NCBI GenBank assembly: GCA_900546345.1
Contig: URCI01000009.1
Span: 1 to 64,000 of the forward strand
DNA: 64,000 bases
Direction: 5' to 3'
From: an uncultured Prevotella sp.
Lineage (GTDB): Bacteria; Bacteroidota; Bacteroidia; Bacteroidales; Bacteroidaceae
Shown here one piece after another: positions 36,742-45,831 of the stretch. Within the stretch, counting starts at the first letter, position 1. Every line of letters starts with the position of its first letter. The position numbers and the translations under genes were made by a program. The notes beneath the pieces are model-generated. The model saw nothing but the letters and a program-made list of their open reading frames with translations. It was not told the origin of the DNA and made no database searches.

Positions 36742-37929
36742 TCAGTAGAGCATACCTAATATCCACAAGGGTATTTGGTCGCCATGACCTATGTTCTGAT
36801 GATATCTGGCGTAGAGCGTGCCACTGACATTGCGGCTTTTGTCTGCTGCCAAGGCGTCGGTGACGCGGAAACGCATCTTGTTGTCGACAAGATAACAGTG
36901 GTCTTTGTCGCCCTGATTGACGAGATGGTCCTTCCACAACGTGTTGACGAAGAAGGTCTCCATGACTTCCTGTGTACTGCTGGTAATGGGGTAGATCGCA
37001 TACATCAGGTTGGGATTGTGCATCATCACCTTTGAGGGCTTCTTGGGAAACTGTTGGCCGGGATAATAGACGAGATTGATCAATCGTGCGTCAGCGAGAT
37101 ATTTGATATAGTTCATCACCGTGGCGCGACTCGTATCTATTTCGTCAGCAAGCTTGCTGATGTTGGGGGCTTGCGGACCATTGAGGGCCAGAAGATAAAA
37201 AAGTTTTTTGATCTTGGTCAGATACTTGAGCTCTATCTGCTTGATGAGCAGGATGTCGACTTCTGTCATCATGTTCATGGTCTTCAGCAGGTTCTCCATG
37301 AAGTTGCGATTCTCAAGGAAGAAGGGATAGAAACCATGATGGAGATACTCCTCAAAGTAAGGTGTGGGATCCACTCTATTGACGATATTCTTGGCAATCG
37401 CCTCGTGATTATTGACGATCTGGTCCAACGTAAGCGGAGCAAAGGAAGTGTGAGCCTTTAGATTGAGGTATTCGCGGAAGGAAAAACCACGGAGATTATA
37501 GCTTTTCACTATGCCGTTGAGCTCAGGATTCTCTTCCTTGAGCCGCATGACACTGGATCCTGTAAAGATGATCTTTAGTTTGGGGTATTTGTCGTAGCAT
37601 TCCCGCAACTCACGACTCCAATTGGGCTGCTTAAACACTTGGTCGATGAGTAGCACCTGTCCGCCTTGGCTGACAAACTCTCCGGCAAAGTCAGCAATGC
37701 CGCGTCCTTGGAAATAAAAGTTATTCATATTGACATAGAGACATCTGCGGTCTGTGCTTCCAAAGTGTTCTTTGGCATATTGTAGCAGAAATGTGGTCTT
37801 TCCGACGCCCCGTGTGCCCTTGATGCCGATGAGCCGATCGTGCCAGTTGATCTCGTCCATGAGGACGCGTCGGACCGGCGCGGTAGTATGCTCTACCAGA
37901 TAGGTGTGGGTGCGAAAGAAGGATTCCAT
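36742..37929 (-). CDS. AAA_14/DUF4143 ATPase
   Basis: A 395-residue ATPase of the common bacterial AAA_14 + DUF4143 architecture. Walker A is GTRGVGKTT near residue 38. Walker B is VLLIDQVFKQPNW near 92: the usual catalytic Glu after Asp is Gln. Sensor IIFTGSSVMRL follows. A winged-helix region (ISKLADEIDTSRATVMNYIKYL) and the DUF4143 part fill the C-terminal half. Function of this family is not settled; many look like stand-alone nucleic-acid or defence-related ATPases. It has its own good promoter at 37963-37993. Confidence 0.85.
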   Translation of the reverse strand: MESFFRTHTYLVEHTTAPVRRVLMDEINWHDRLIGIKGTRGVGKTTFLLQYAKEHFGSTDRRCLYVNMNNFYFQGRGIADFAGEFVSQGGQVLLIDQVFKQPNWSRELRECYDKYPKLKIIFTGSSVMRLKEENPELNGIVKSYNLRGFSFREYLNLKAHTSFAPLTLDQIVNNHEAIAKNIVNRVDPTPYFEEYLHHGFYPFFLENRNFMENLLKTMNMMTEVDILLIKQIELKYLTKIKKLFYLLALNGPQAPNISKLADEIDTSRATVMNYIKYLADARLINLVYYPGQQFPKKPSKVMMHNPNLMYAIYPITSSTQEVMETFFVNTLWKDHLVNQGDKDHCYLVDNKMRFRVTDALAADKSRNVSGTLYARYHQNIGHGDQIPLWILGMLY

Positions 37930-37962
37930 AGATATCTATATGTCTGTATTGGTTATACGATG

Positions 37963-37993
37963 CAAAGATAATGATTAATTTTAATTTTGCAAA
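37963..37993 (-). promoter_or_regulatory. Promoter of the AAA_14/DUF4143 gene
   Basis: On the minus strand TTTG (37990-37993), 19 bp spacer, TATCTTTG (37963-37970). It lies 33 bp before the start codon. Confidence 0.7.
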
Positions 37994-38351
37994 CCATAGA
38001 TAGCAAAAACTTTTGTTTTTAGCAAATTTTGTATTATCGTTGTTGTCGGAGATGATCCGTGTTGTTGGATGTGCTGACTTGTTTTCGCAGCTCAACTGAC
38101 CGGTGGTTGTCATATCGCTTATCCATTCTGAGTTAGTTTGTGTCAGATGTCCCATTTGATCTACACCTTATTATATACTACTCATTCTTGTTATATCATT
38201 CTTACGATAAGGCTTGTCAGATCCACTTGTCTTGTTATTTGTCTCAGCTCTGCTTGGGGAGAGTGAATATATATCCTGTGCTCGGCAGACAGGGTAAATG
38301 TTGCATCATGAGGCGTTAAACGTTGCACGATACTGTTTTTAAAGCTTTGGA
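37994..38351. other. Divergent intergenic region before the hybrid sensor
   Basis: No gene seen. It contains an inverted 16-bp part of the 22-bp dispersed element (38162-38177). The rest is AT-rich and featureless by eye. Confidence 0.45.
38162..38177 (-). repeat. Inverted 16-bp part of the 22-bp dispersed element
   Basis: On the minus strand it reads TATATAATAAGGTGTA, identical to the last 16 bp of the elements at 8678-8699 and 45785-45806. Confidence 0.55.
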
Positions 38352-38384
38352 TGATACGTTTTTCGTTTGTTTCTTGTATCTTTG
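38352..38384 (+). promoter_or_regulatory. Promoter region of the hybrid two-component gene
   Basis: TGATACGTTT (38352-38361) is identical to decamers before the susC gene and the GH95 operon. The -7 box TATCTTTG lies at 38377-38384, 43 bp before the start codon. A looser half-site GATACTGTTT lies upstream at 38329. The spacing to the -7 box differs from the other promoters, so regulation may be autogenous and of another sign. Confidence 0.5.
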
Positions 38385-38426
38385 CGGTGTGACAAACCCC
38401 ATACGTGACTAAAAACCACGATCATC

Positions 38427-41400
38427 ATGAGACGTATTCTGCTCTTCTGCTTCATTATGTTCTTCACGGTCTGCCTGCCGGGGAATGTATCAACGTGCGC
38501 TTATGCCAGTCCGGAATCTTTTGAGGATTCTGATCTGATGCCTGGCGGCATTCTCTATACCGGCCGCCAACTGGCCAGCAGTGCCGTCAAAGCCGTGTGC
38601 CAGGACCGTGATGGCTTTATATGGATTGGTACCGACTATGGACTGAACCGATTTGACGGTTACACCTTCTCACTGTTCCGGCACCAACATAGCGATCCAT
38701 ACAGTGTAGGCAGCAATGAGATCTGCGCTTTGCTGAGTGACAGTCAGGTCAGATTGTGGGTTGGAACGAACAAGGATCTTTCGCGTTATGACATGTCAAC
38801 GAATCGCTTTGTCCATGTCTCCTTTCCGAAGAACATCTCTCCGCGAGTGTCTGATCTGATAGAAACAAAGAATGGCGATATCTACATCACCACCTCGGGC
38901 TATGGGCTGTTTATGATCCCCAAGGGCAGCGATAGGATCGTTGAGGCAACAACGATCAACCGATTGCTTCGTGATCATATCACGGGCCGGCTCTGTGTCG
39001 ACCGTCAAGGCAACCTATGGCTGACGGGACGTGACAATGCGTTCTATCGAATTATGATGCGAAAGGGCCGTGCGGTCGGCGTGAATCGCTGGATTCTTTC
39101 GCAAGGCGATGTTTTTCAGTTCCTTATAGATCGGCAAGGGCGTGTCTTGTTAGTGATGAAGAATGCACTATTGACTTATGATCCACATCGTGGCCGGTTT
39201 GTAGATGCTGGTTACCGCTTTACTCAACAGATGCTGTCAGCCGGATTGTCTTGTGCCCGTGAGTCACCTTCGGGTTTTCTTTATGTAGGTACAGAGCGTG
39301 GCTTGTATCGTGTGCGTCGTGATGCGCCTCCAGAGCAGGTGAACTTTGTCAGTGATCGCTTCGATCTGAGCAATGCTCCTGTTCATGCATTGAACTTTGA
39401 TAGGAATGGCAATCTCTGGGTACGCTGTTTCCGCATTGGCATGCTTCTGCTCAATGATCGCCCCCTGCCTTTCCATACCTGGACCTTTCTCGGTCAGCAT
39501 CCTGCCTATGATGTTGCCCTTTCTTCTGTGACATCTGCCGATGACGGAGGCATGTGGTGCACGGCATGGGGCAATGGACTGTTTCATTTCAATCGTTATG
39601 GTATTGTTACGCAGTACATTGGCGATGTTCCCGACGCAAATGTGGTTTATCATGCCCGCGACGGTCACTATTGGGTGGCCCGCGCCAATGGCCTTTATGA
39701 GTTGAATCCCTTGACGGGTAGCCTGTCTTTGGTCTTGGCGTGCAATGAAAATAAAGGAGTGATGTGTGATGACGGCTTGGGTACCCTCTTCTTCTCAGTA
39801 ATGGGGAAGGGTGTGATGAGTTACGATACTCGCACCAAGATGTCACGCCTATATCGTTCCACCAACAAGAGTCCCTTAGGCCATCTTTGCAATGACTGGG
39901 TCAGTGCCATGGCGGTCGACCGCAGCCAGTGTCTGTGGATAGCGACGACGAGCGGTGTAAGTTGTCTGGATCTCCGCACGGGCAGCTTCCATCCGTTTGG
40001 CTGGGGGACGCTCCTGCCCGGTCATGTGGTGAGTGCTGTCTGTGTCACGTCGGATGACGACATTGTGATTGGCACCGAGTCTGGTCTCTACCTCTATGAC
40101 CGTCCCTCGCATCGTCTCAGCTTGTTTCCTGGCAGTGAGATGTTGGAAGATCAAAAGATCTGTGGCTTGCAGAGTGACATGTGGAGCGATTTGTGGGTGA
40201 GTACGCCGGTTGGGCTGTGGCAGTATGATCACCGTGCCCGTCGCTTCATCTCCTATGGGACAGGTTATGGCCAGATTACAGGAGAATATGTTGGCAACTT
40301 GTCTTTTCGCTCTGCCGATGGGATGATTGGCTTTGGCTTTGATGGTGGCGTGACCGTGTTCTATCCCCAGACAGTGAAGAAAATACAGATCCGACAAGGA
40401 AGAGTACGCCTTACAGGTGCTGTGATCGATGATCTTTGGCAATTGCCGCAGGATGGGACGATCGACATGTATCCCGCAGATCACACGCTGACGCTGACCT
40501 TTTCACTCTTAGACTACTGTGATGCGGCCGGAGTCATCTTTGAGTATCGCATTAAGGAAGGCCCGTGGCATGCCAACGCGGCCGGTGATAACACCATACG
40601 GTTCAATAGTCTTGGGACAGGCACCTACCCAATCGAGGTGCGAGCCGTGTATGGTGGAAGACCATTGCCCGGCGTCTGTCAGATCACCTTGGTGGTGCAT
40701 GCCCCGTGGTATGCCAGTGTCTGGGCGTGGATGGTCTACTTCTTGCTATCGTGTGCACTTGCTTATTATCTCTGGCATCTCTATTGGCACCGCAAGCAAC
40801 ACCAGCTCGATGAGGAGAAGATGCGGTTCCTGATCAATGCCATGCACGACGTGCGCTCGCCACTGACACTGGTCGTCAACCCCTTGCATAGTTTGTTGTC
40901 TATTGAGTCCGACCCATCGAAGCGTCACCTGCTGCAGGTGATTGATCGCAATACCAAGCGTGTCAGTCAGCTAGTCAACCAGATCCTTGACAAGCGCAAA
41001 CTCGACAAGCATGCCATGCAGATCCATTGTCAGGAGACCAGCCTGGTTAGACTGATCGGCGGTACCTGTAAGCTTTATGAGTATGAAGCCCAGCAGCGCG
41101 GCATTACCTTCACTTTTGTTCATGACAGCGACGTAGTAGCTTGGGTGGACCGCATGAACATCGATAAAGTCATCGGCAATCTTCTCAGCAATGCGTTTAA
41201 GTACACCGACGATGGCGGAACGATTACGGTCGTGCTATCCTCGGCGGATGGCAAGGCTATCATAGAAGTGGAGGATACCGGCATTGGCGTGGGAGACAAG
41301 CACACGGCTGAGCACCTATTCGACCGATTCTCTCAAGGCACGAACAGCACCAACCTCCATATTCAGGGGACAGGTATCGGACTGGACGTATGTCGTTCGG

Positions 41401-42353
41401 TGGTCACCTTGCATCATGGTACGATCGAAGCCCGCAACCGTTCCGATGTGGCTCATGGTGCCTGTTTCACAATGACACTGCCTTTAGGTAAGGACCATCT
41501 GCGTCCTGAAGAGATCGTCGAAAAAACTGCCAAAAAACCAGTCAACGGTGAAGAAAAACCGGCACGGCCCAAACACAATGTTGGTGTGCTGGTCGTTGAT
41601 GACGATGTGGAGCTTACACATTATATACAATATGAGTTGGGTGATGAATACCGGGTGACGACCCGTGCCAATGGACGCGAGGCTTTGAAGGAATTGCTCA
41701 CGATGTCCTCACGCTATGATATTGTGGTCAGCGATGTCGCTATGCCTGAGATGGACGGCATCACCTTATTGGAACGTATCAAGGAAAATCCTCATATCTG
41801 CGCCTTGCCCGTTGTGTTGCTCTCGTCCAAGACTGCGGTTGCAGACCGTGTCAATGGCTTGCGTCACGGGGCCGATGCCTATTTGTCCAAACCCTTCGAG
41901 ATGGAAGAGCTCAGACTCACGATTGACAATCTCATCAACACCATGCGACGTGTGAAAGGGCAGACGGCTACCGATCCACAGATTCAGAAGATGATTGGAC
42001 AGGAAGAAGTCAAGGGCAACGACGAGATGCTCATGGAGCGCATCGTCAAATGTGTGCATGACCATCTCTCCGACCCCGACTATAATGTAGAGACCTTGGC
42101 AGACGAAGTGGGTCTGAGTCGTGCACAGCTCCATCGCAAGATGAAGGAGATGGCCGGTGTGGCTACAGGCAAGTTCATGCGCGACATGCGTATGAAGGAG
42201 GCCGTGCACTTGCTCAACTTAGGCACCATCAATATCTCACAGATTGCCTACCGCGTTGGCTTCAACGATCAAAACCACTTCTCGCAAGTCTTCAAGCGCT
42301 ACTATGGCGTATCGCCCAAGGAATTCAGAGACGAGCACAAGGAAGAATCGTAG
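38427..42353 (+). CDS. Hybrid two-component system regulator (HTCS) of the xylan locus
   Basis: A 1308-residue one-protein signalling system. Signal peptide to about residue 27; two seven-bladed propellers of Reg_prop repeats (for example DGFIWIGTDYGLNRFDGYT) in the periplasm to about 650; a Y_Y_Y domain (about 680-755); a transmembrane helix about 763-787; HisKA with His807 (NAMHDVRSPLT); HATPase with NLLSNAFKYTDDGG and EDTGIGVG; a receiver domain with DDD near 1055 and phospho-acceptor Asp1103 in VVSDVAMPEMDG and Lys in YLSKPF; and an AraC HTH at about 1205-1300 ending GVSPKEFRDEH. All key residues are present. Periplasmic propellers of this class bind oligosaccharides. It precedes the xus-like genes and is their probable activator. 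Confidence 0.95.
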   Translation: MRRILLFCFIMFFTVCLPGNVSTCAYASPESFEDSDLMPGGILYTGRQLASSAVKAVCQDRDGFIWIGTDYGLNRFDGYTFSLFRHQHSDPYSVGSNEICALLSDSQVRLWVGTNKDLSRYDMSTNRFVHVSFPKNISPRVSDLIETKNGDIYITTSGYGLFMIPKGSDRIVEATTINRLLRDHITGRLCVDRQGNLWLTGRDNAFYRIMMRKGRAVGVNRWILSQGDVFQFLIDRQGRVLLVMKNALLTYDPHRGRFVDAGYRFTQQMLSAGLSCARESPSGFLYVGTERGLYRVRRDAPPEQVNFVSDRFDLSNAPVHALNFDRNGNLWVRCFRIGMLLLNDRPLPFHTWTFLGQHPAYDVALSSVTSADDGGMWCTAWGNGLFHFNRYGIVTQYIGDVPDANVVYHARDGHYWVARANGLYELNPLTGSLSLVLACNENKGVMCDDGLGTLFFSVMGKGVMSYDTRTKMSRLYRSTNKSPLGHLCNDWVSAMAVDRSQCLWIATTSGVSCLDLRTGSFHPFGWGTLLPGHVVSAVCVTSDDDIVIGTESGLYLYDRPSHRLSLFPGSEMLEDQKICGLQSDMWSDLWVSTPVGLWQYDHRARRFISYGTGYGQITGEYVGNLSFRSADGMIGFGFDGGVTVFYPQTVKKIQIRQGRVRLTGAVIDDLWQLPQDGTIDMYPADHTLTLTFSLLDYCDAAGVIFEYRIKEGPWHANAAGDNTIRFNSLGTGTYPIEVRAVYGGRPLPGVCQITLVVHAPWYASVWAWMVYFLLSCALAYYLWHLYWHRKQHQLDEEKMRFLINAMHDVRSPLTLVVNPLHSLLSIESDPSKRHLLQVIDRNTKRVSQLVNQILDKRKLDKHAMQIHCQETSLVRLIGGTCKLYEYEAQQRGITFTFVHDSDVVAWVDRMNIDKVIGNLLSNAFKYTDDGGTITVVLSSADGKAIIEVEDTGIGVGDKHTAEHLFDRFSQGTNSTNLHIQGTGIGLDVCRSVVTLHHGTIEARNRSDVAHGACFTMTLPLGKDHLRPEEIVEKTAKKPVNGEEKPARPKHNVGVLVVDDDVELTHYIQYELGDEYRVTTRANGREALKELLTMSSRYDIVVSDVAMPEMDGITLLERIKENPHICALPVVLLSSKTAVADRVNGLRHGADAYLSKPFEMEELRLTIDNLINTMRRVKGQTATDPQIQKMIGQEEVKGNDEMLMERIVKCVHDHLSDPDYNVETLADEVGLSRAQLHRKMKEMAGVATGKFMRDMRMKEAVHLLNLGTINISQIAYRVGFNDQNHFSQVFKRYYGVSPKEFRDEHKEES

Positions 42354-42411
42354 GTGCTCATCCTTTTTGTAGCTTGAGCTCACTTCTATTTTTGTAGGAG
42401 ACAGCTAATGG

Positions 42412-42449
42412 CGCCCCAAAGCACGGTTTGTCAAATCGGCTTTGGGGCG
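42412..42449 (+). terminator. Hairpin after the HTCS gene
   Basis: CGCCCCAAAGC (42412-42422) pairs perfectly with GCTTTGGGGCG (42439-42449). There is only a weak T run, so it is a probable terminator. Confidence 0.6.
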
Positions 42450-42541
42450 TTGCTATGTGCGCTCATTTTCATCACTCTTTAGAATCAGCTGTCGCTTTTT
42501 ACCATCCTCAAGTGCTTTTTTTATCTTATGTAACACAAAAA

Positions 42542-42573
42542 TGATACGTTTCATATAAATGAAAATTACATTT
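42542..42573 (+). promoter_or_regulatory. Direct repeat of TGWWACRTTT-like half-sites before susC
   Basis: TGATACGTTT (42542-42551) and the weaker AATTACATTT (42564-42573) have the 22-bp offset seen at the GH95 operon. The -7 box lies 63 bp further on, which is farther than at the other two sites. Confidence 0.5.
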
Positions 42574-42636
42574 CTTGTGCAACAAATTTCGTGTGTTGTT
42601 GATACTTATTTTACCGAAGAAGAACTTTGGTTTGAC

Positions 42637-42644
42637 TAATTTTG
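42637..42644 (+). promoter_or_regulatory. -7 box of the xus-like operon
   Basis: TAATTTTG, 45 bp before the susC start. No good -33 box, in keeping with an activator-dependent promoter. It places the transcript start near 42651, so translation must begin at 42690. Confidence 0.55.
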
Positions 42645-42689
42645 TGCCGAAAAGCTAAATTTATTAAAAACAATCTAATCGTAGACCAA

Positions 42690-45600
42690 ATGAAGTATCT
42701 AAATCTATTTGCGTTGAAGGCGATGCTGGTAGGCACGATGATGGTCAGCCCAGGACTCACGGTCATGGCACAAAACGGCTCCACGGTCGTTGGCTCTGTG
42801 GTCGACGAGAATGGTGAGCCCGTCATTGGCGCCACTGTGATGCTGAAAGGCCACAAGGGTGTCGCCACGGCAACCGATCTCGACGGTCATTTCAAGCTGG
42901 AGGTACCATCCAAGGGCGGCACGCTCGTATTCTCGTACATCGGAATGCTCAACAAGGAAGCGCGCGTCTCAGGCAAGCCCATGCAAGTGGTCATGCAGGA
43001 AAATGCCCGTCAGCTCAACGACGTCGTTGTCGTGGGTTACGGCCAACAGAAGAAGGCCTCGGTCGTGGGTGCCATCACGCAGACCGACGCCAAGACGCTC
43101 GACCGCTACAGTGGAGTGCCCTCCCTGGGTCAGGCACTGACGGGCAACCTTCCCGGTGTGATCACCTCTTCCTCCACAGGTATGCCCGGTCAGGAAGACC
43201 CGAAGATCATTATCCGCTCGCAGACATCGTGGAACAACAGCGACCCGCTCGTCCTCGTCGATGGTGTGGAGCGCCCGATGAATACGGTAGACCTTAGCTC
43301 CGTGCAGACCATCTCCGTACTGAAAGATGCTTCGGCTACTGCCGTCTATGGTGTTAAAGGAGCAAACGGCGTCATCCTCATCACCACCAAACGTGGTCAG
43401 GAAGGTACGGCACGCGTACACGCCAAAGCCAACGCTACGGTGAAAGTGGTATCAAAACTGCCGGAGAAATACGACAGCTACGACACCTTCCTCCTATTGA
43501 ACAATGTAGTGGAGCATGAGCTCGCCATCTCGCCTAATGCTTGGGGCAGCTACACTCCGATGGCAATCATCAATAAATACCGCTATCCGGCAAACACCGA
43601 TGAGTGGGACAGATACCCCAATGTAGACTGGCAGAAAGAGCTGTTCCGCGACTATGCCATGTCGTACAATGCCAGCGTGGATGTCAGTGGAGGTACGAAA
43701 AACGTGAAATATTTCACTGCTGTGGACTTCACACATGAGGGTGACCTCTTTAAGAAGTTCAACAACAACCGTGGTTACCACTCCGGCTTTGGCTACAACC
43801 GCATCAACATGCGTGCCAACCTCGACTTCTCATTGACCCATACCACCAAGTTCTCCGTCAACCTTTTCGGCAGTAATGGCGTCCGCCACTTCCCATGGGG
43901 TCAGGGCAGCGACTCCAATAGCTACTGGTCGTCGGTCTATCACACCGCACCCGATGCCATGCGCCCCGTATACAGTGACGGCACCTATGGCTTCTATGCT
44001 CCCCGCAATGCCGATGCTCTCAACTCTGTCAGATTGCTGGCCACCAGTGGCGACGAAAAGAATACCAACACACAGATTACCACTGACTTTATCCTCGACC
44101 AGAAGCTCGACTTCATCACACGCGGACTGAGTTTCAACGGGCGCCTGTCGTTCGATAACACCATGATTGAGGTGGGTCGCGGTATCAACGACCTCTACCA
44201 CGATGCACAGGCAAAATGGATCAATCCCGACACCGGTGATGTTACCTGGCAGCAGGATCCCGACTACACCGAGACCGTTAGCTGGTCGGTCAATGGCGGT
44301 AATGTCAACACGGGTGCCACATATCGTAAGCTCTACTATCAATTGCAGCTGAACTATGCCCGCGCTTTCGGCTTGCACAACGTCACGGTGATGGGACTGT
44401 TCTCACGTGAGGATCGCGCCACAGGCTCTGAGTTCCACCACTATCGTGAGGACTGGGTGTTCCGTACTACATACAACTACGCCATGCGCTATTTCTTTGA
44501 GTTCAATGGTGCATACAATGGTAGTGAGAAGTTCAACAATGACCACCGCTTCGCTTTCTTCCCCTCACTCTCCGGTGGCTGGATGCTCAGCGACGAGCCT
44601 TTTATGAAGCCTTTGCAAAAATATATCGACATGTTCAAGATTCGCGCTTCGTGGGGTGTCATCGGTGACGACAATGTCGGCGGACGCTGGCTCTATAAGG
44701 ACACCTACTCTTATGGCGGTACCACCAAGATAGGCTCACCGTTGAGCGACTCGCCTTACACCATTTATCGCCAGAGTCAGCTCGGTAACCCCAATGTGCG
44801 TTGGGAGACGGTTGAAAAGCGCAACCTCGGATTCGATTTTGCCTTTCTCAAGGGCTTGGTGGCCGGTAGCTTTGATGTCTTTGCTGACCGTCGTAAGGAT
44901 ATTCTTATCAGTGGCGGCTCTCGCGCTATTCCCTCCTACTTCGGTATGACAGCCCCGACGGCTAACCTCGGTCGTGTGCACAGTCATGGCTGGGAACTTG
45001 CTCTGCGCTTCAACAAGGTTTGGAACAGCGATTTCCGTACATGGGGTAACTTCAACATGACGCACGCTGTCAACAAGGTCAAGTTCAAGGACGATCCAAT
45101 GCTCCGTGCTCCCTACTTGAAACAGGCTGGCTATTCCATTGGACAGGTAAGAAGCTATATCGACAAAGGATTCATCACCAACTGGGATGAGCTCTATGGC
45201 AGTGCCGAGCGCGAGACCAACAACGGCAACAAACTCGTGGGAGATTATCAGATTGTAGACTTCAACGGCGACGGAAAGATCACCTCCGACGATGTGGCAC
45301 CGTACAAATACACGCAATTTCCCCAAAACACCTTCAGCACCACGATTGGAGCGGAATGGAAAGGTCTGAGCATCAGCCTCCAGTTCTATGGCGTGACCAA
45401 TGTCACCCGCAACATTCAGTTCCCCACCTTTCAACGTGAGACGCATGCCGCCTTCAAGGAGGGTTCTTACTGGGATGCCGTCACGGGCAATGGCAAGCTG
45501 ACCTTGCCACGATGGACCACGACGGTGGACGGCAGTGCGTCCGGTACCCGCTACTACTACGACGGTGCCTTCCTGAGACTGAAGAATGCAGAGATCGCCT

Positions 45601-45782
45601 ACACCTTCCGAGGTGCGTGGGTAAGACGGCTCAACATCCGTGCCCTGCGCTTCTATCTCAATGGCGACAACCTGCTGCTGTGGACCAAGATGCCTGACGA
45701 CCGTGAGAGCAACTTCAGCGGGTGGGATGGAGCCTATCCTACTGTGAGACGTTTCAATCTGGGTATGGACATCACCTTCTAA
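42690..45782 (+). CDS. SusC-like TonB-dependent receptor (XusA position)
   Basis: A 1030-residue outer-membrane oligosaccharide importer. Signal peptide to about residue 25 (VMAQNG), carboxypeptidase-regulatory-like domain (VVGSVVDENGEPVIGATVMLKG) to about 100, TonB box region (LNDVVVVGYGQQKKASVVGAI), plug domain with VLVDGVERPMNTVDL and VKGANGVILITTKRG, then the beta-barrel ending in FNLGMDITF. ATG 42690 is chosen from the promoter position. Next gene is susD after 49 bp. Confidence 0.95.
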   Translation: MKYLNLFALKAMLVGTMMVSPGLTVMAQNGSTVVGSVVDENGEPVIGATVMLKGHKGVATATDLDGHFKLEVPSKGGTLVFSYIGMLNKEARVSGKPMQVVMQENARQLNDVVVVGYGQQKKASVVGAITQTDAKTLDRYSGVPSLGQALTGNLPGVITSSSTGMPGQEDPKIIIRSQTSWNNSDPLVLVDGVERPMNTVDLSSVQTISVLKDASATAVYGVKGANGVILITTKRGQEGTARVHAKANATVKVVSKLPEKYDSYDTFLLLNNVVEHELAISPNAWGSYTPMAIINKYRYPANTDEWDRYPNVDWQKELFRDYAMSYNASVDVSGGTKNVKYFTAVDFTHEGDLFKKFNNNRGYHSGFGYNRINMRANLDFSLTHTTKFSVNLFGSNGVRHFPWGQGSDSNSYWSSVYHTAPDAMRPVYSDGTYGFYAPRNADALNSVRLLATSGDEKNTNTQITTDFILDQKLDFITRGLSFNGRLSFDNTMIEVGRGINDLYHDAQAKWINPDTGDVTWQQDPDYTETVSWSVNGGNVNTGATYRKLYYQLQLNYARAFGLHNVTVMGLFSREDRATGSEFHHYREDWVFRTTYNYAMRYFFEFNGAYNGSEKFNNDHRFAFFPSLSGGWMLSDEPFMKPLQKYIDMFKIRASWGVIGDDNVGGRWLYKDTYSYGGTTKIGSPLSDSPYTIYRQSQLGNPNVRWETVEKRNLGFDFAFLKGLVAGSFDVFADRRKDILISGGSRAIPSYFGMTAPTANLGRVHSHGWELALRFNKVWNSDFRTWGNFNMTHAVNKVKFKDDPMLRAPYLKQAGYSIGQVRSYIDKGFITNWDELYGSAERETNNGNKLVGDYQIVDFNGDGKITSDDVAPYKYTQFPQNTFSTTIGAEWKGLSISLQFYGVTNVTRNIQFPTFQRETHAAFKEGSYWDAVTGNGKLTLPRWTTTVDGSASGTRYYYDGAFLRLKNAEIAYTFRGAWVRRLNIRALRFYLNGDNLLLWTKMPDDRESNFSGWDGAYPTVRRFNLGMDITF

Positions 45783-45784
45783 GC

Positions 45785-45806
45785 CCTATATATATAATAA
45801 GGTGTA
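45785..45806 (+). repeat. 22-bp dispersed element, copy 2
   Basis: Identical over 22 bp to 8678-8699. It fills the gap between the susC stop and the susD start, ending 25 bp before the start. Confidence 0.6.
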
Positions 45807-45831
45807 TGAAACCTGTTCTAAACACTGAATC

